Assembly (NCBI GenBank): GCA_949751835.1
Contig: CATKHK010000016.1
Location: 62,001-126,000, forward strand
Direction: 5' to 3'
Length of the DNA: 64,000 bases
DNA from: Blepharisma japonicum
Taxonomy: Eukaryota > Ciliophora > Heterotrichea > Heterotrichida > Blepharismidae
Positions 1 to 11,661 of this stretch are shown one piece after another. A model generated the notes under the pieces. It was not told where the DNA came from and ran no database searches. It saw nothing but the letters and a program-made list of their open reading frames with translations. Both the position numbers and the translations under genes were made by a program. How positions within the stretch are numbered: position 1 is the first letter of the stretch; the number at the start of each line of letters is the position of its first letter.

Positions 1-1093
1 TTGCGATATCCATAAATCTTAGCTCATCAAATACCCATTTTTGGATCCCTCGTTCCTTGAGCATTTCAATGTATTCGTGCACCAATTCAACTACGCGATC
101 GTAATTTTTAAACCCTTTTTTAGTTAGGTTGATAGTAATCACAAATAAAGAAAAAGAGGAAAGATCAAAAGAAATTTCTGTGAGTAAAGCACTAGCTAAT
201 TCTTCATTAGTGAGTGCAGATAATAAGCTATTTTTTCCTTCATGGCCTATTAAATGACTTAAGTATTTTCCAGGCTTACTGAGGTAATATTGAGTTAACC
301 CAGGAAATTGTCATACGAATTTTATTTCTTTTTTATTTTTCACTGAAATAATTTTGGTTAAAGTACTGTTACTAGTCTCATCAAAAGGCTGCTCTTCAAG
401 CTTATCAGGTGGTAATTCTTTATTAGGGACGTTAGAAAAGCATTCTTCAATCCATTTTTCTAATATTTCAATTGGTTCTTTCCCTAAGACAGCTACGCTC
501 ATCAAGTTACTTGAATATCTTTCTTCATAAAGCTTTTTAACTTCAGTATAAATTTCTGGCTTATTTAGGGTTTCTAAACATCCAGTTCCAAACATCCCAA
601 AAGGATGTCCAGGCTTTGAAGCCATTCTTAGCAATCTATAATATCTCCTTTCATCATTTTTTATGTTTTTCTTATGCTCAGCATCTACAGCTTTCATTTC
701 TCTGCTTACTGCATCCTCACCTAATAAAGGCTGAATAAAAAATTGAGAAAAAATATCTAATGCTTCATGTAAGTCTTGAGAAGAAACGCTAAAGTAATAT
801 CTTGTATTTTCTTGAGAGGTAGCAGCATTATTACGGCCAGCATGCTTGGAAATGAAAGATTTGTAGTAGTTTTCCACTGGGTACTTTTCTGTACCCATAA
901 ATAGCATGTGCTCTAAAAAGTGAGCTAAACCTTGAGTTTCGGGAGGGTCTGAGATATTCCCAACTTCAACGTCAACTGCAGCTGCAGAAATATCAGTTGT
1001 GGGATCGCTTATAGCTAAGCATTTCATTTTGTTTGGCAATTCGAAATACTTGTAGAGGCGACTATCAATAGGGGATTTTTCTATAGCATCCAT
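1..1093 (-). CDS. Insulysin-type M16 zinc metalloprotease (C-terminus outside window)
   Basis: Zinc peptidase of the M16A (insulin-degrading enzyme, nardilysin) group, which cleaves small peptides inside a closed chamber. The N-terminus is in the window: the inverted zinc motif HFLEH has H58, E61 and H62, and a Glu in AVDAEH at about residue 139 lies at the IDE spacing for the third zinc ligand. The frame continues through a TGA at 311-313, read as Trp, into a segment containing YYLSKPGKYLSHLIGHEG, which matches the second M16 domain. About 364 codons are visible, against roughly 1000 residues in the family, so the rest lies beyond base 1. The start at 1093 is the first ATG and is followed by sequence that aligns with IDE N-termini. 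No intron seen. It might equally be named nardilysin-like, because only part is visible. Confidence 0.9.
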
Positions 1094-1717
1094 GCTGTTT
1101 TTTTAATGTAAGGATATAAAGATTTATTAATAAAATATATTCACAAAAGGTATCAAAACACAAGGGCATAAATAAACAATTTTGCCAAAAATTATATGAT
1201 TAAAATTATATTTAAATTTAGAATTTAAAGCATTAATATTTAATAAGAATAATGGATTATGCCAAAAGCACTTTGTATTTATAACAAAAACAAAGAGTTT
1301 CTATCTCAAATCAATAAATTCTTTGAGTTAATGAATAAAACACAGTCATAATGTTTTCTTTCCAAGATAAGCAATCTTTAATCTCACTTTTATCAATTTC
1401 GCTCCTAATTAACTATTTAAAAGTTAATTTACACTTAACCTTAGTATTTAATCTTTTTATATCAAAAATTTCAATAGACTCTTTCAATTGCTCATTCAGG
1501 CTTAAGCCTTAAAATTTTTTAATTTTCTAAAATTATGACATGGGTTTCATATTAAACTAATTTTATTTATCAAATTTTATTGGAAAAGCATGATTTATAT
1601 GATAATTGTCATTCCAGCTAAAAGGTTTTTTTTTTAAGATTATATTTAATGCACATAATTAAATTTAATAAAGAGTATTTAGTAAATCGTATAACATTTG
1701 AAAATTAAAATTAAATT
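1094..1717. other. Divergent intergenic spacer
   Basis: About 620 AT-rich bases lie between the divergent protease and phosphodiesterase genes, so both promoters should be here. I see no ORF, tRNA or repeat in it. Confidence 0.5.
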
Positions 1718-3964
1718 ATGTCTATGTCAAATAGAAGTGAGCCAATATCTCCATCTATATTCTTGCATCACAGGCCATCAACATATGGACTATTAGGTCA
1801 CGAAAACCATGAAAACCAATCCATCCCTATTAACCCAAATTTACTTTGGTTTACCAGCCCATATATGGAAGATAAATTTATCAAAAGCATTTATTGTGAT
1901 CGTAAAGACCGTAAAACGCTCTCATTAGAGTTCAGAAGTAGCTTACTAGTATTTTATTTATATCTAACCCTTTATGTCACGATCTTGATAGCTTTTTCTA
2001 TTTTACTGAATGCAGATAATGAAATGCCAGACTCAAATTTAAGATTCCACTTGATTTTCCTGTCAATGATTCTGATTATTTCTTACACGATTTTATATTC
2101 TTTTCATAAAAGCACTTTTTGTTTATACCATTGCAGATTGTTTTTAATGTTACTGGGATTTTCGTTTTTGATTTATTTAATAGTGGGAGATCAAAGAGTT
2201 TTAAGCGGGATGCTATCAGAAGATTATCACAAAAGTCAAATCCCAAGTACTGTTGGGGTTATTTGTTGGATTATTATGATGAGAAATATTTTATTTGACA
2301 GTTTTTATTTAGTAGGGATACTTTGTATTTCAAGTATAGTGCTATTTTTATCGTTTTCGCTTTCATATTCTCCTTTAAATGATTATTCAGTTATAGCAGA
2401 ATGTGCGATCATGATTTTGTTTTTAGGGCTGCAAGTGATGGAATCACATAAATTTGACTATAGGTCGAGGCAACTGTTTTATAGAGCTGAGAGAGAAAGG
2501 GAAAATTTTTATATACCAGAAGTTGATGTGAGTATGCAAGATGTGATTAAGTCAGAAATTGAGTATCTTGTAAATTCTTGTGATTCGATCAAAAATGATA
2601 TTAAATACGGCTACTCTGTTGTTATGTTTAAAGACGTTAAAAATAGACTAAAAAACGCTAGCATTGAAGTAGAAAAAGTAAAAAGAAGAATTGCCCATGG
2701 GCATTATTATAAAGAAATCAGATTTCAAGAAGCCAAAGATATTGATGAAGAAGACATAGAATTTATTAATCAAAATTACATGGAAGTCCGGCAGACCCAA
2801 GACGCTTTTGAAATCATGGTCCCAAAAAAGTTCACATTTACAGAAGAAGAAGACAAAAATAAAAAGGCTTTTCCTTTTAGAAATTATGGAGCTTCTGAGC
2901 TTGAAAGTGTCCTATCAACGATTGGAAAAAACTGAAATTTTGATATTTGGTTTATATATAACGCCACTGGAAGCAGTATTTTTGTAATCGCAAAATACCT
3001 TCTGAAAAAATTTAAATTAAATGAAACTTTTAATATTCCAGAAAGTGTGAGCGACTTGTACTTCAAAACAATTGAAAAAGGGTATAATAAAAATCCTTAT
3101 CATAATGCTTGTCATGCAGCTGATGTACTTCATTGTGTGCTGTTTTTTATTAAGCATAGTAGTCTTCATGGATATTTATCAGAACTTGATATTTTATCTT
3201 CAATTATTGCATCATTAGGTCATGATGTTGGACATCCAGCCTTGACAAATCGGTATTTGATAAATAATCATGATGAGCTTGCTTATCAATATAATGACCA
3301 AAGTGTATTAGAAAACATGCACTGTTCTAATACTTTTACTATAATGCAAAAACAAGGATGCAATATTTTAGAAGGAATTACAAGCAGTGATTGATTTAAG
3401 GCAAGAAAACTAGTAATAGATATGATATTAGGAACGGACATGTCTAAACACTTTGAACTGCTTGGAAGGTTTAGGACAAGAGCAATTAATTTATCAGATT
3501 TAGATATTGAAAAAGCAGATGACAAAGTTATGATACTAGCAATGGCATTAAAATGTGGAGATATAGGCCACAGTGCCAAAGTAAAAGATCTCCACGAAAA
3601 ATGAACCCAACTGGTATGTGAAGAATTTTTCAACCAAGGGGATTTAGAGAAGAAAAATAAACAGCCAGTTTCTATGTACTGTGACCGTGATAACACAAAT
3701 ATACCAAAAAGCCAAGCTGGATTTATAAAAAATATTTGTCTACCGTTATTTGAAGTATGATGCAGTTATTTGAAATCTGATGTAGTCAATACTCTTGTAC
3801 TTGAACAAATGAAGAAAAATTTAGCAATGTGGGAGGCGAAATCAGTAGGGAGAAGGGTAACACAAAAAATCTACCAGTCAGATGAAAATAATAGCCAAGG
3901 GAGTTTTGAGTGGCAAAGGCATGTTAGTATATCATATGATCAAATTAATAAGCCTACATTATAA
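1718..3964 (+). CDS. Multi-TM cyclic nucleotide phosphodiesterase (PDEase class I)
   Basis: Hydrolyses cAMP or cGMP; the specificity cannot be read from sequence. The single exon gives 748 residues when TGA codons at about 2935, 3394, 3604 and 3758 are read as Trp. Residues about 70-245 hold five or six hydrophobic segments, so the enzyme should be a membrane protein. A linker with heptad-like charge leads into the catalytic domain. There I see the metal-binding motif HNACHAADVLH, then HDVGHPALTNRYL, then KCGDIGHSAK with its metal Asp, and the late QAGFI that carries the invariant purine-binding Gln. The six-TM plus PDEase layout is known in protist enzymes of this class. The stop is TAA. No intron seen. 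Confidence 0.9.
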
Positions 3965-4121
3965 TCTATGTAATTACAATTAATTTTTAATAGAAGAGTT
4001 TGCAATCTTTGCTGAATTACAAAAATAATTGAAAGGCTTTATGAAAAAGCAGATATATGCAATTAAAAATGATTAAAAATTCTTGTCAGGATTATATTAA
4101 TGGCTAATATTTAATTCTAAA

Positions 4122-4991
4122 ATGGGCTGCTACCAAAGTAAAGAACCTGAGTCATCAATGCAGTACCCTGAAGTGATCCAAAGATCATGCCAACAAAAAA
4201 ATATAAAAGATATCTTCCAATACCCACAAGTATCAAAAGATAAACAACCAATATATCAGAACCCATCAGGCACGAATAATCAAAAGCAAGAAAAGTTTCC
4301 TTTAGAAAACGAATCTTCTGATGTATCCTCAAAACGAGAAAATCATAGAGAAAGTGACGAGTTCTATAAAGTCAGTGAAAAATTTTCGATTAAAAGGCTT
4401 GACGACCTTGCATTTCCTGATAAAAGATTTGATTTAATTTTAGACTCTTTTCCAATTTTATCAGAAAATCATGAATGGTCTCAAATAATTTCTGAGCCAA
4501 ATTTAAAAATCGAGCAGAGACCTACAAGTATTTTTAAGGATCGAATTATGCTGAAATGCAAAATTATTTTCGACCAAAAAATATCACTTGCTAAGATTGT
4601 GGAAACTTTACATAAGCCTGAACTTATAAAAATCTGGGATATTTCAATTGATGATATTACTTTGATGACTGGGAAAACTTTTGAAGATTCGGTTGTGATG
4701 GTAACAAGAACGCTTAAAGGGAAAGAAAGGAAATTTATAGACAGATGGTCGACAAGAACAAATAATGGAGTAATTATTTCTATTGTAATGGCTGATAAAG
4801 AAATGCCTGAACTAGAAGAAAATGGAGAAACTGTTTTCCAAAGCATAAACATAGAAGAAATAAATGCAGGAACAAGGGTGACAATAATTCAGCAATTAGA
4901 TGTTAAAATACAGGGGAAGATCGTTGAAGGACAAATTATTGAAAACTTCAAAAATTCTGTTATTAAGCTAAGAGAATATGTGAGTAAATAA
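4122..4991 (+). CDS. Predicted N-myristoylated START-like lipid-binding protein
   Basis: 289 residues. The N-terminus MGCYQSKEPE fits an N-myristoylation signal with a neighbouring Cys for palmitoylation. Residues about 15-85 are polar and look disordered. Residues about 140-289 resemble a START/SRPBCC helix-grip domain: alternating beta strands such as IMLKCKIIFDQ, a middle strand region DSVVMVTRTLKG, an RKFIDRW strand, and a long amphipathic C-terminal helix ending KNSVIKLREYVSK. That would suit a protein that binds a lipid while tethered to a membrane. The START call rests on pattern only and I cannot name a ligand. Single exon, TAA stop. Confidence 0.6.
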   Translation: MGCYQSKEPESSMQYPEVIQRSCQQKNIKDIFQYPQVSKDKQPIYQNPSGTNNQKQEKFPLENESSDVSSKRENHRESDEFYKVSEKFSIKRLDDLAFPDKRFDLILDSFPILSENHEWSQIISEPNLKIEQRPTSIFKDRIMLKCKIIFDQKISLAKIVETLHKPELIKIWDISIDDITLMTGKTFEDSVVMVTRTLKGKERKFIDRWSTRTNNGVIISIVMADKEMPELEENGETVFQSINIEEINAGTRVTIIQQLDVKIQGKIVEGQIIENFKNSVIKLREYVSK

Positions 4992-5047
4992 CAAAATTTA
5001 AGAATTTTGGAATAATAAAAATTTAAACTCTTTAGCACATAATTAAA

Positions 5048-6022
5048 TTAATTTGATATTTTCAACACAATCTTCCCAGAATTTTCATTTTTCTCCATAA
5101 TTTCATGAGCTTCCGCAATTTTTTCAATTGGGAATGTCCTATAAATTATTGGCTTTAAAACACTATTCCTAAAAGCATCTAGAATTCCATCATCAATAAA
5201 AGATCTCACCAAATCAGCTTTATACTCATCAGATCTATTTCTCAATGTTGTCGAAATCAAACTTATTCTTTTCCCCATCATTCCTCTTAGAGATACTTGA
5301 TTTACCTGATGTCCCCCCATTGTCCCATAAATAACCCATCTTCCATCTAGCCTAATTGCATCTAAATTATCTTCAAAATAATTAGCTCCAATGCAATCCA
5401 AAACAATATCAGCTCCTCCAAACTCTTTAACTTTCTGTTTAAATGATTCTGTCTTATAATTTATAGCAAGATCCGCCCCTAAATTTTTGCAGAATTCCAT
5501 TTTCTCTTGACTGCCACAAGTAATAGCAACTTTTAGGCCTTTTAATTTAGCTAATTGTATAAGTGCAGTTCCTACACCGCTAGCTCCAGCATGAACTAAT
5601 ACTTTTTCTTGTGCTTTTCCTCTAGCAATATAAAATAATAGCTGATAAGCTGTAACCCAGCCTTCAGGAATTGCAGCAGCTTCTTCATAAGATAAATTAT
5701 CAGGAATCGGCATAAGGTGATCTGATTGGACAGCAGCATACTCAGCATATCCTCCACCTGGAAGAATCGCCATAACTCTTTGCCCTGAAGCTCAATTTCT
5801 TGTAGATTGAGCTACTTCTCCAGCACATTCTAGGCCTATTATATCAGAAGCTCCAGCTGGAGGAGGATAAAATCCTCGTCTTTGTAATAGATCTGCACGA
5901 TTAAGAGCAGTTGTATGAACTTTTAATAAGACTTCATTAGGCTTTGGTACAGGAATTGGAACTTGGGAAATTTGAAGAACTTCTGGGCCGCCATATCTCA
6001 ATAAAGTTACTGCTCTCATCAT
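5048..6022 (-). CDS. Quinone oxidoreductase, zeta-crystallin/PIG3 type
   Basis: Zinc-free medium-chain dehydrogenase/reductase that passes electrons from NADPH to quinones. 324 residues in one exon; a TGA at 5792-5794 is Trp. The start MMRAVTLLRYGGPEVL and the segment ADLLQRRGFYPPPAGASDI are typical of the PIG3 (TP53I3) branch. The nucleotide-binding fold follows with VLVHAGASGVGTALIQLAK, where the AxxGVG loop replaces the usual GxGxxG, and the domain ends in NENSGKIVLKI. Zinc-ligand cysteines of the alcohol dehydrogenases are absent, as expected for this subgroup. The preceding gene on the plus strand ends 56 nt away in convergent orientation. Confidence 0.92.
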
Positions 6023-6096
6023 TTTAATGCAAATTATTTATATTAAATATACGAACTTAATAAATAGCTTTCATTCCTCTATTATTCAATAAGTAA

Positions 6097-6588
6097 TTAA
6101 AATACGTTAGGCTGGTAGTTGCTAATATTGCTATTGATTGAGTCTTTATCCTGCCTATCTTGGTTCACTTTTCTATAAAGGCTTTCTGAGTTCTTCGCCA
6201 TAATTGCCATTCTATTTTCTTCTTGCATTTGTCGCATTTTTTCTCTGCGTTCTCTTTCTCTTTGGTTGTGCATGTCGTCCATCATCTGCCTGTGCTCTTC
6301 AACCCTTTGGTCTTCTCTTCTCTGTCTTTCGCGGCGCTCTTTTTCTTGTTGTTCTCTCATCATAAGCTGGAGATTTGCATCTTGCTTCACTTTTGACTGA
6401 TGGGCAGCTTTTTCTTCAGAACTGCCGAATAACATAACCCTTCGTTGCTCTTCGGTTTCTTGGCGACGTTGGCGCTGCTGGTCATACCTTGCTTGTTCTT
6501 GGGAAAAGTCAGAATCTATTGAGCTGTCGTTGCGACCATTGTAAGCTCGGGTTTTACGGAACATGATGTTGTTTTTGGAGTCCTGCAT
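6097..6588 (-). CDS. Short charged coiled-coil protein
   Basis: 163 residues, not recognised. Almost the whole middle (about residues 30-140) is an uninterrupted charged helix rich in Arg, Glu, Gln and Met, with repeats such as RERERREKMRQMQEEN. The ends are less regular: the N-terminus has NIMFRKTRAYNGRND and the C-terminus has ISNYQPNVF. Small single-helix proteins of this kind are common among axonemal and basal-body parts of ciliates, but nothing here proves that. The start at 6588 is the first ATG of the frame. Single exon, TAA stop, no TGA codons. Confidence 0.6.
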   Translation of the reverse strand: MQDSKNNIMFRKTRAYNGRNDSSIDSDFSQEQARYDQQRQRRQETEEQRRVMLFGSSEEKAAHQSKVKQDANLQLMMREQQEKERRERQRREDQRVEEHRQMMDDMHNQRERERREKMRQMQEENRMAIMAKNSESLYRKVNQDRQDKDSINSNISNYQPNVF

Positions 6589-6706
6589 CTTTTATTAACT
6601 CAACCATTAATCAAGCTTTAAATTTTGCTTTATTTTTTTCAGGAATTCATTAGTTTTACTTGGAAATAGATTTTAATTAAGGTTTATTATATAGATTTAT
6701 AAAAAA

Positions 6707-8563
6707 ATGCTAAGAATAGACAAAGAATGCATGTGTCCAGTTTGTCTTGATATTCTTAGAGATCCGATTATCTTAAATTGCTCTCATAATCTCTGTTATG
6801 AATGTGCTGCACAGCTTATTACTGTTATTAGCCTCAGAGAAAAAGATGTAATCTCTATTTAGTCAAAAGCTTTCTCATGTCCAATATGTAGACGCTGCAC
6901 ATTTCTGACCTCGCTTTCTCCAGATTGCTTACCGAAAAACATAGTGCTCAAAAACATAATTGACAACTGAAAAACAGCTCAAGAGCCGTCTTCTCATATC
7001 TTTTGCCAACACTGTGGAGAAAAGCCTAAGTATGCAACAAGTGAATGCATTACCTGTGAATCTACACTATGCCAAGATTGCTCTGTTTCCCACTTATCGA
7101 AATCTAAGTTTGCGCATCATAAAATCCTTCATTTAAGTAAAGTAAAACAAGAATTATGCATGGAACATCATTTAGAAGAAGATCTATTTTGTATAACTGA
7201 CTGTGCTAAATGTTGCATGAAATGTGCCCAATTTTCAGCACTCCACAATGGTCATACCATCTTGACCAGAGAAGACGCCAAAGTAAGGCTTTCTGCTGAA
7301 ATAACCCAAACAAAAGAAACTCTCCCCAAGATATACCAAAGATTAACACTTATAAAAGATGAAATCAAACGCCAATTCGAAGAAATTGAAGAACAGCAGC
7401 AAAAAAATACTAACGAACTAGATGAGGTCTGCGACCAATTAAACACTAAGGTTGAAGCCATTCGAAGTATTACAAAATCAAAAATCTGCAAAAGTTATGA
7501 AACTTTAAAACAAAATTTAATTGAAAAAGTTGTCACACTTGATGGGGTACAAAAGCAAGCACAAGAATTATCAAATTTGCCAGATGATTTGTCGCTGTAT
7601 CAAAAAGCTAAAGAACTTTCCACTATTGATCCACAGCTGATTATTGGGGATAAGCCAGAAGTAATTTTGCAGTTTAAAAATCAAAGTGCGCTGAATAATT
7701 TATTAGAGTCTCTATGTACTTTGGAGCTTAAAACTTCAGAAATTGTAGAAAGTAATAAGCTGTATTATTTAAGCCGAGGGAGTAAGCAGTATATGTGCTT
7801 TGATATAGAAAGCCAAAGGATTTCTACTATGTCTATAAGATCTGCTGAAATAATACCTCGATGATCTGGGTTTGTATTACTACCGAATGGGAATATTTTA
7901 ATTACCGGAGGAAAGTCTAGCAAAGAGTCAGGATCAAAATTGACCACGTTTTATTTGAACCCAGAAACAGGCGATACTATATCAGCTCCGAGTATGATAA
8001 ATGGGCATTCTTCACATATCTGCTTATTAATAAAAAATGAAGTTTATGTTCTTTCAGGGAAAAACGAAATAAATCAAACCTTAAACCACTGTGAAGTTTT
8101 AAACTTAGCCACCCAAAACTGACGAAGCATTGCTAGTATGACATATGGAAGAACCTGCGCATCAGGAGCCCACATCAAAAACTGTATATATGTATTCGGA
8201 GGATATCAAACTTCAGTCAACAACACAATTGAACGATACTCTATAGAAGCTAATAATTGGCAACTTTTGTCTACTACTCTCCCTGACAAGCTGTGGCAGC
8301 ATGGATGTTACACTCTCGACTCCTCCCAAATTTTAATCTTTGGAGGAGAAGGCCCTAGTGATGAGCAGCATAGGATGTCTTACGTCTACAATACAACTAC
8401 AGACGAATTTTATAATTCAGCAAACATCCCTTTAACTTCCACATGGCTTTTTTTCTGACTTCACGTCACAAGAAAAGGTCATATGTTATATTCTATCAAT
8501 AAAGAAAATTATGTGCTTAAATACAACATTGTTACAAATACATGGATTCCTTTGGCTAATTAA
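6707..8563 (+). CDS. RING finger / B-box / coiled-coil / kelch protein (TRIM-like)
   Basis: Likely E3 ubiquitin ligase. 613 residues from two exons; a 15-nt intron GTAATCTCTATTTAG lies at 6848-6862 in phase 0. The RING is at about residues 8-65 (CMCPVCLDIL, CSHNLCYEC, CPICRRC). One or two B-box-like Cys/His clusters follow (CQHCGEKP, CxxC/H pairs, then CMEHHLEEDLFCITDC), then a coiled coil (about 185-260). The last 300 residues carry kelch-type repeats, for example CIYVFGGYQTSVNNTIERYS and ILIFGGEGPS. TGA codons at about 6968, 7864, 8122 and 8458 read as Trp, the ones in the propeller lying at normal kelch positions. The architecture matches the gene at 34210-35988. It ends 19 nt from the convergent gene downstream. 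Confidence 0.85.
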
Positions 8564-8582
8564 TTTCTATAATATTGGTAAA

Positions 8583-9317
8583 TTATCTATCGCTTTCAAT
8601 ATTCTTTTCTACGCCTAAAGTCCTTGGATCTGTATCTACTTGCTTTTCGAAAGGAATTGCTCTGCGGCTGATATAAGCATAAAGAGCGAGAAAAGTAGCG
8701 ACGACTGCTATGATGGCTGTGATTGTGATAGGAAATAGAGTGGAGCCAAATTTTTTGGATGAGGAGTTATCAGTTTGCCAAGTGTAGTATTTTTCTGAGT
8801 CTTTGCTGACTGAGGCGTAGACTATGTATTCGTTTCCTTGATAAGTAGCGAGTGAGCTATATAAGGTGTAATTAATTGCTTCAGTCATATTGCCAACTCC
8901 ATATGAAGGGAATTGAATATCTTGTCTATATACTGTTAGATTGGTGAGCTTGGTTTTTGGCTTTTTAATGCTTTTGGAGAGGGCATTAGCGATTATGTCG
9001 TCAGATTTGGTATCAAGAGTCATTTCAGGGACTGTATGGTCAGTTATTTCGATATCTGTTTCGTTGAAATCGCTGTATACACAAATGAAATGCATAGAAA
9101 GACTTTCAGTGCTTGTATTATTGAGCAAAAGCAAAAGATGATGGTTATAGCCATTTACCAATTGATCATATGAGTGCAATGTGTCTATATATTGATAAAG
9201 ATCTTCAGATTTTCCAGTGATTTCTTTATATTCTGCATTAAGAGAGGTAACCGTATAATTGACCCATTCCAGAGCGTAAGCAGCGGATAGGATTAAAATT
9301 GCCACAATAGCTCTCAT
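8583..9317 (-). CDS. Type I membrane protein with signal peptide, family unknown
   Basis: 244 residues. A cleavable signal peptide is clear at the start (MRAIVAILILSAAYALEW). The ectodomain has about eight N-x-S/T sites. A single TM helix follows at about residues 195-220 (FPITITAIIAVVATFLALYAY) and then a short cytosolic tail ending NIESDR. The ectodomain has almost no Cys, so it is not a disulphide-rich surface antigen. Its pattern of a long helix followed by strands recalls a cystatin-like fold, but I would not assign it. It would be placed in the secretory pathway or at the cell surface. Single exon, TAA stop. Confidence 0.65.
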   Translation of the reverse strand: MRAIVAILILSAAYALEWVNYTVTSLNAEYKEITGKSEDLYQYIDTLHSYDQLVNGYNHHLLLLLNNTSTESLSMHFICVYSDFNETDIEITDHTVPEMTLDTKSDDIIANALSKSIKKPKTKLTNLTVYRQDIQFPSYGVGNMTEAINYTLYSSLATYQGNEYIVYASVSKDSEKYYTWQTDNSSSKKFGSTLFPITITAIIAVVATFLALYAYISRRAIPFEKQVDTDPRTLGVEKNIESDR

Positions 9318-9601
9318 TTTCCTATTACAAAAAATGTATTAAAAATTGTCAAAAAGGTATTTTAATGATTTAATGAATATCTAATTTGATTTATCATCAA
9401 ATATACTGATTATCATATAATAACTAAATAATATAAGTTATTATACTAATCGGTCAAGAAAATCTTTCAACAAAGAAGCATTTTTCTAATAAAACAAGAT
9501 AGATTTTTCTAAAATCAATATAATGCTAAAATTCATTATTTTTCATTAACTTTTGATCTAACTATCTTCAAGCCATTAATGAAACTTATATTTCTTAAAA
9601 A

Positions 9602-11632
9602 ATGGATTCTCAAGAAGAACATATAAAAGTATCAATAAGAGTACGACCATTTCTATCTTCTAACAATTTTTATCCTATCATAAGGGTTGACGATGTGACG
9701 TTAATATAGGAAAAAACTATTCATATAGATGATAACGTGCACACTATAACAAGTCACTACGACAAAATTTTTTCACAAAATTCAAGTCAAAAAGATGTTT
9801 TTGACTTTGTCTGTCCTTCAGTTTTTCAAACTTTAGAAGGGTATAATGCAACAATTTTTGCATATGGGCAAACAGGATCTGGAAAAACACACACTATTTT
9901 TGGTACTGGTTGAGAAAATAATGAACAATTCACAGAAAATTCAAATCAGGGGATAATCCCAAGAGCAATTTCAGAGTTGTTTAGCATTGAAAATGAATAT
10001 ATATCTTTCAATTTTAATTTTCTACAAATCTACAATGAACACTTATATGATCTTTTATCAGATCCTGCCAGAGCAAAATCTTTGAGAATTCGAGAATACA
10101 AAAATGAGATCTTTATAGACGGACTTGAAGAAACATCAATTAGATCTGCCAGAGAATGTATGTTGCTATTATCTGAAGGTATTAAAAACAGAGCAGTCAG
10201 GCAGACTAGGTTAAATAATCAGAGTAGCCGATCTCATTCAATTTTTCAGTTGTATGTGATCAATAAAAAAGGAGGTTTAAGAAGAAGCAAGCTCAGCTTT
10301 TGTGACTTGGCTGGATGTGAAAGATATGATAAAGAATATGATATGAATAATGGCCATATAAATGAATTGAAAAATATCAATAAAAGCTTGAGCACACTAG
10401 GAATGGTAATTCATGCGTTGGCAAGCGGAAATAAAGAGCATATACCTTATAGAGACTCAAAGCTGACTAGATTGCTACAAGATTCTTTAGGTGGAAACAC
10501 AAAAACAACACTAATTGCAACGATTTCTCCACAATTAGAGCACGTAGATACCACAATAAATACACTTATATTTGCGGATAGGGCGAAAGAAATAATGACG
10601 AGAGTCAAGAGAAATGAGCCAGAAGCTGTAAATTCGACTGAAATTATTATAAATCTTCAGCAAGAAATTGAAAAACTAAAAAGTCTTTTAAGTGTCGTTA
10701 AAGTCGATAATGGGGCGTCAGAGTTAAATAAAAAAGTATTAGAACTGGAACAAGAGAACGATTATTTACGCAGGATTACAGAAAATCAAGAGATTGAATA
10801 TACTGATGCATCTGAATATAGTGAAGAAGAAAACCATACTTTGGGTTTATCTCCAAGCATAGGAAAAAATCTTCTCCAGCTACCTGATTATTTTTCGTCA
10901 AAATCTCAAAAAATTTCTCCAGAGCCATCAGATCATGAAAATTATAGTTTTTCTCCAGCTAAAACAGGTAAAAACACAAAGCGATATGTATTTTCAGAAG
11001 ACTTCGATTTCATTAACAAACGTGAAACCGACTCCCCATTTCCCCATACAAAAAATTTTGCAGCATATATCGGTGTAAGTTCGCCTATAAGACACGAAAA
11101 TTTCTATGTACAAAAAGTAGACAGCTCGCCAACAGGTCGGGGTGTCCTTGCAAAATCTACAAAAAATCTTCAATCATTAAATGATTTAATTGAAGAAAAA
11201 TATATAGATGAAGAGAAGGAGCGAAAATTAGCTGAAGCAAAACTGAGAAAGGTCCATCATAGACTTACTAGACTAGATGAGCTTGAAGCTGAAAGAAAAA
11301 TGAAATTTAAGTTGGATTTTGAAAGAATAACTTATGAAAAGAGAAGAGAAAAAGACCAAATCCGATTAGAATTAGCAGAAAAAGAAAGAAGAAGACAAAT
11401 AAGAAGAGAAAAAAGGATCAGGGAGATGCAAAAGATAAAAAAATTCGAAGAAGCAAGAAGGAGAGAAGAAATGGCTCGGTTAGAAGCTATAATGAAGATT
11501 GAGGAAAATAATAAAAGAAACGAAGAAAAAAAGCGAGAAAAGTTGTTAGAACAAAAGCGAAAACTAGCTGAATTCAACGCCAGAAAGCAAATAAAACAAG
11601 ATAAAGGTTTCATTTCAGGAGCCTGGGGATAA
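9602..11632 (+). CDS. Kinesin with N-terminal motor and basic coiled-coil tail
   Basis: Microtubule motor ATPase. 671 residues, two exons. The 15-nt intron at 9695-9709 (GTGACGTTAATATAG) begins GTGA instead of the usual GTAA and is needed to remove an in-frame TAG. The motor domain spans about residues 8-335: P-loop GQTGSGKTHT, switch I NNQSSRSHSIF, switch II DLAGCER, then INKSLSTLGMVIHALA and HIPYRDSKLTRLLQDSLGG. A TGA at about 9911 is Trp. The neck is followed by a short coiled coil, a Ser-rich segment with SP sites (about 400-505), and a long Arg/Lys/Glu single helix to the end. I cannot place the subfamily; the motor is plus-end-type in position. Confidence 0.92.
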
Positions 11633-11661
11633 TAGGTATATATAATTTGAATTATAAAAAA

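Noticed and set aside
3286-3696. Minus-strand ORF of 136 codons
   Set aside because: It is antisense to the conserved catalytic part of the phosphodiesterase.
5771-5794. Frameshift or stop in the quinone oxidoreductase
   Set aside because: The break disappears when TGA is read as Trp; both sides continue in one frame.
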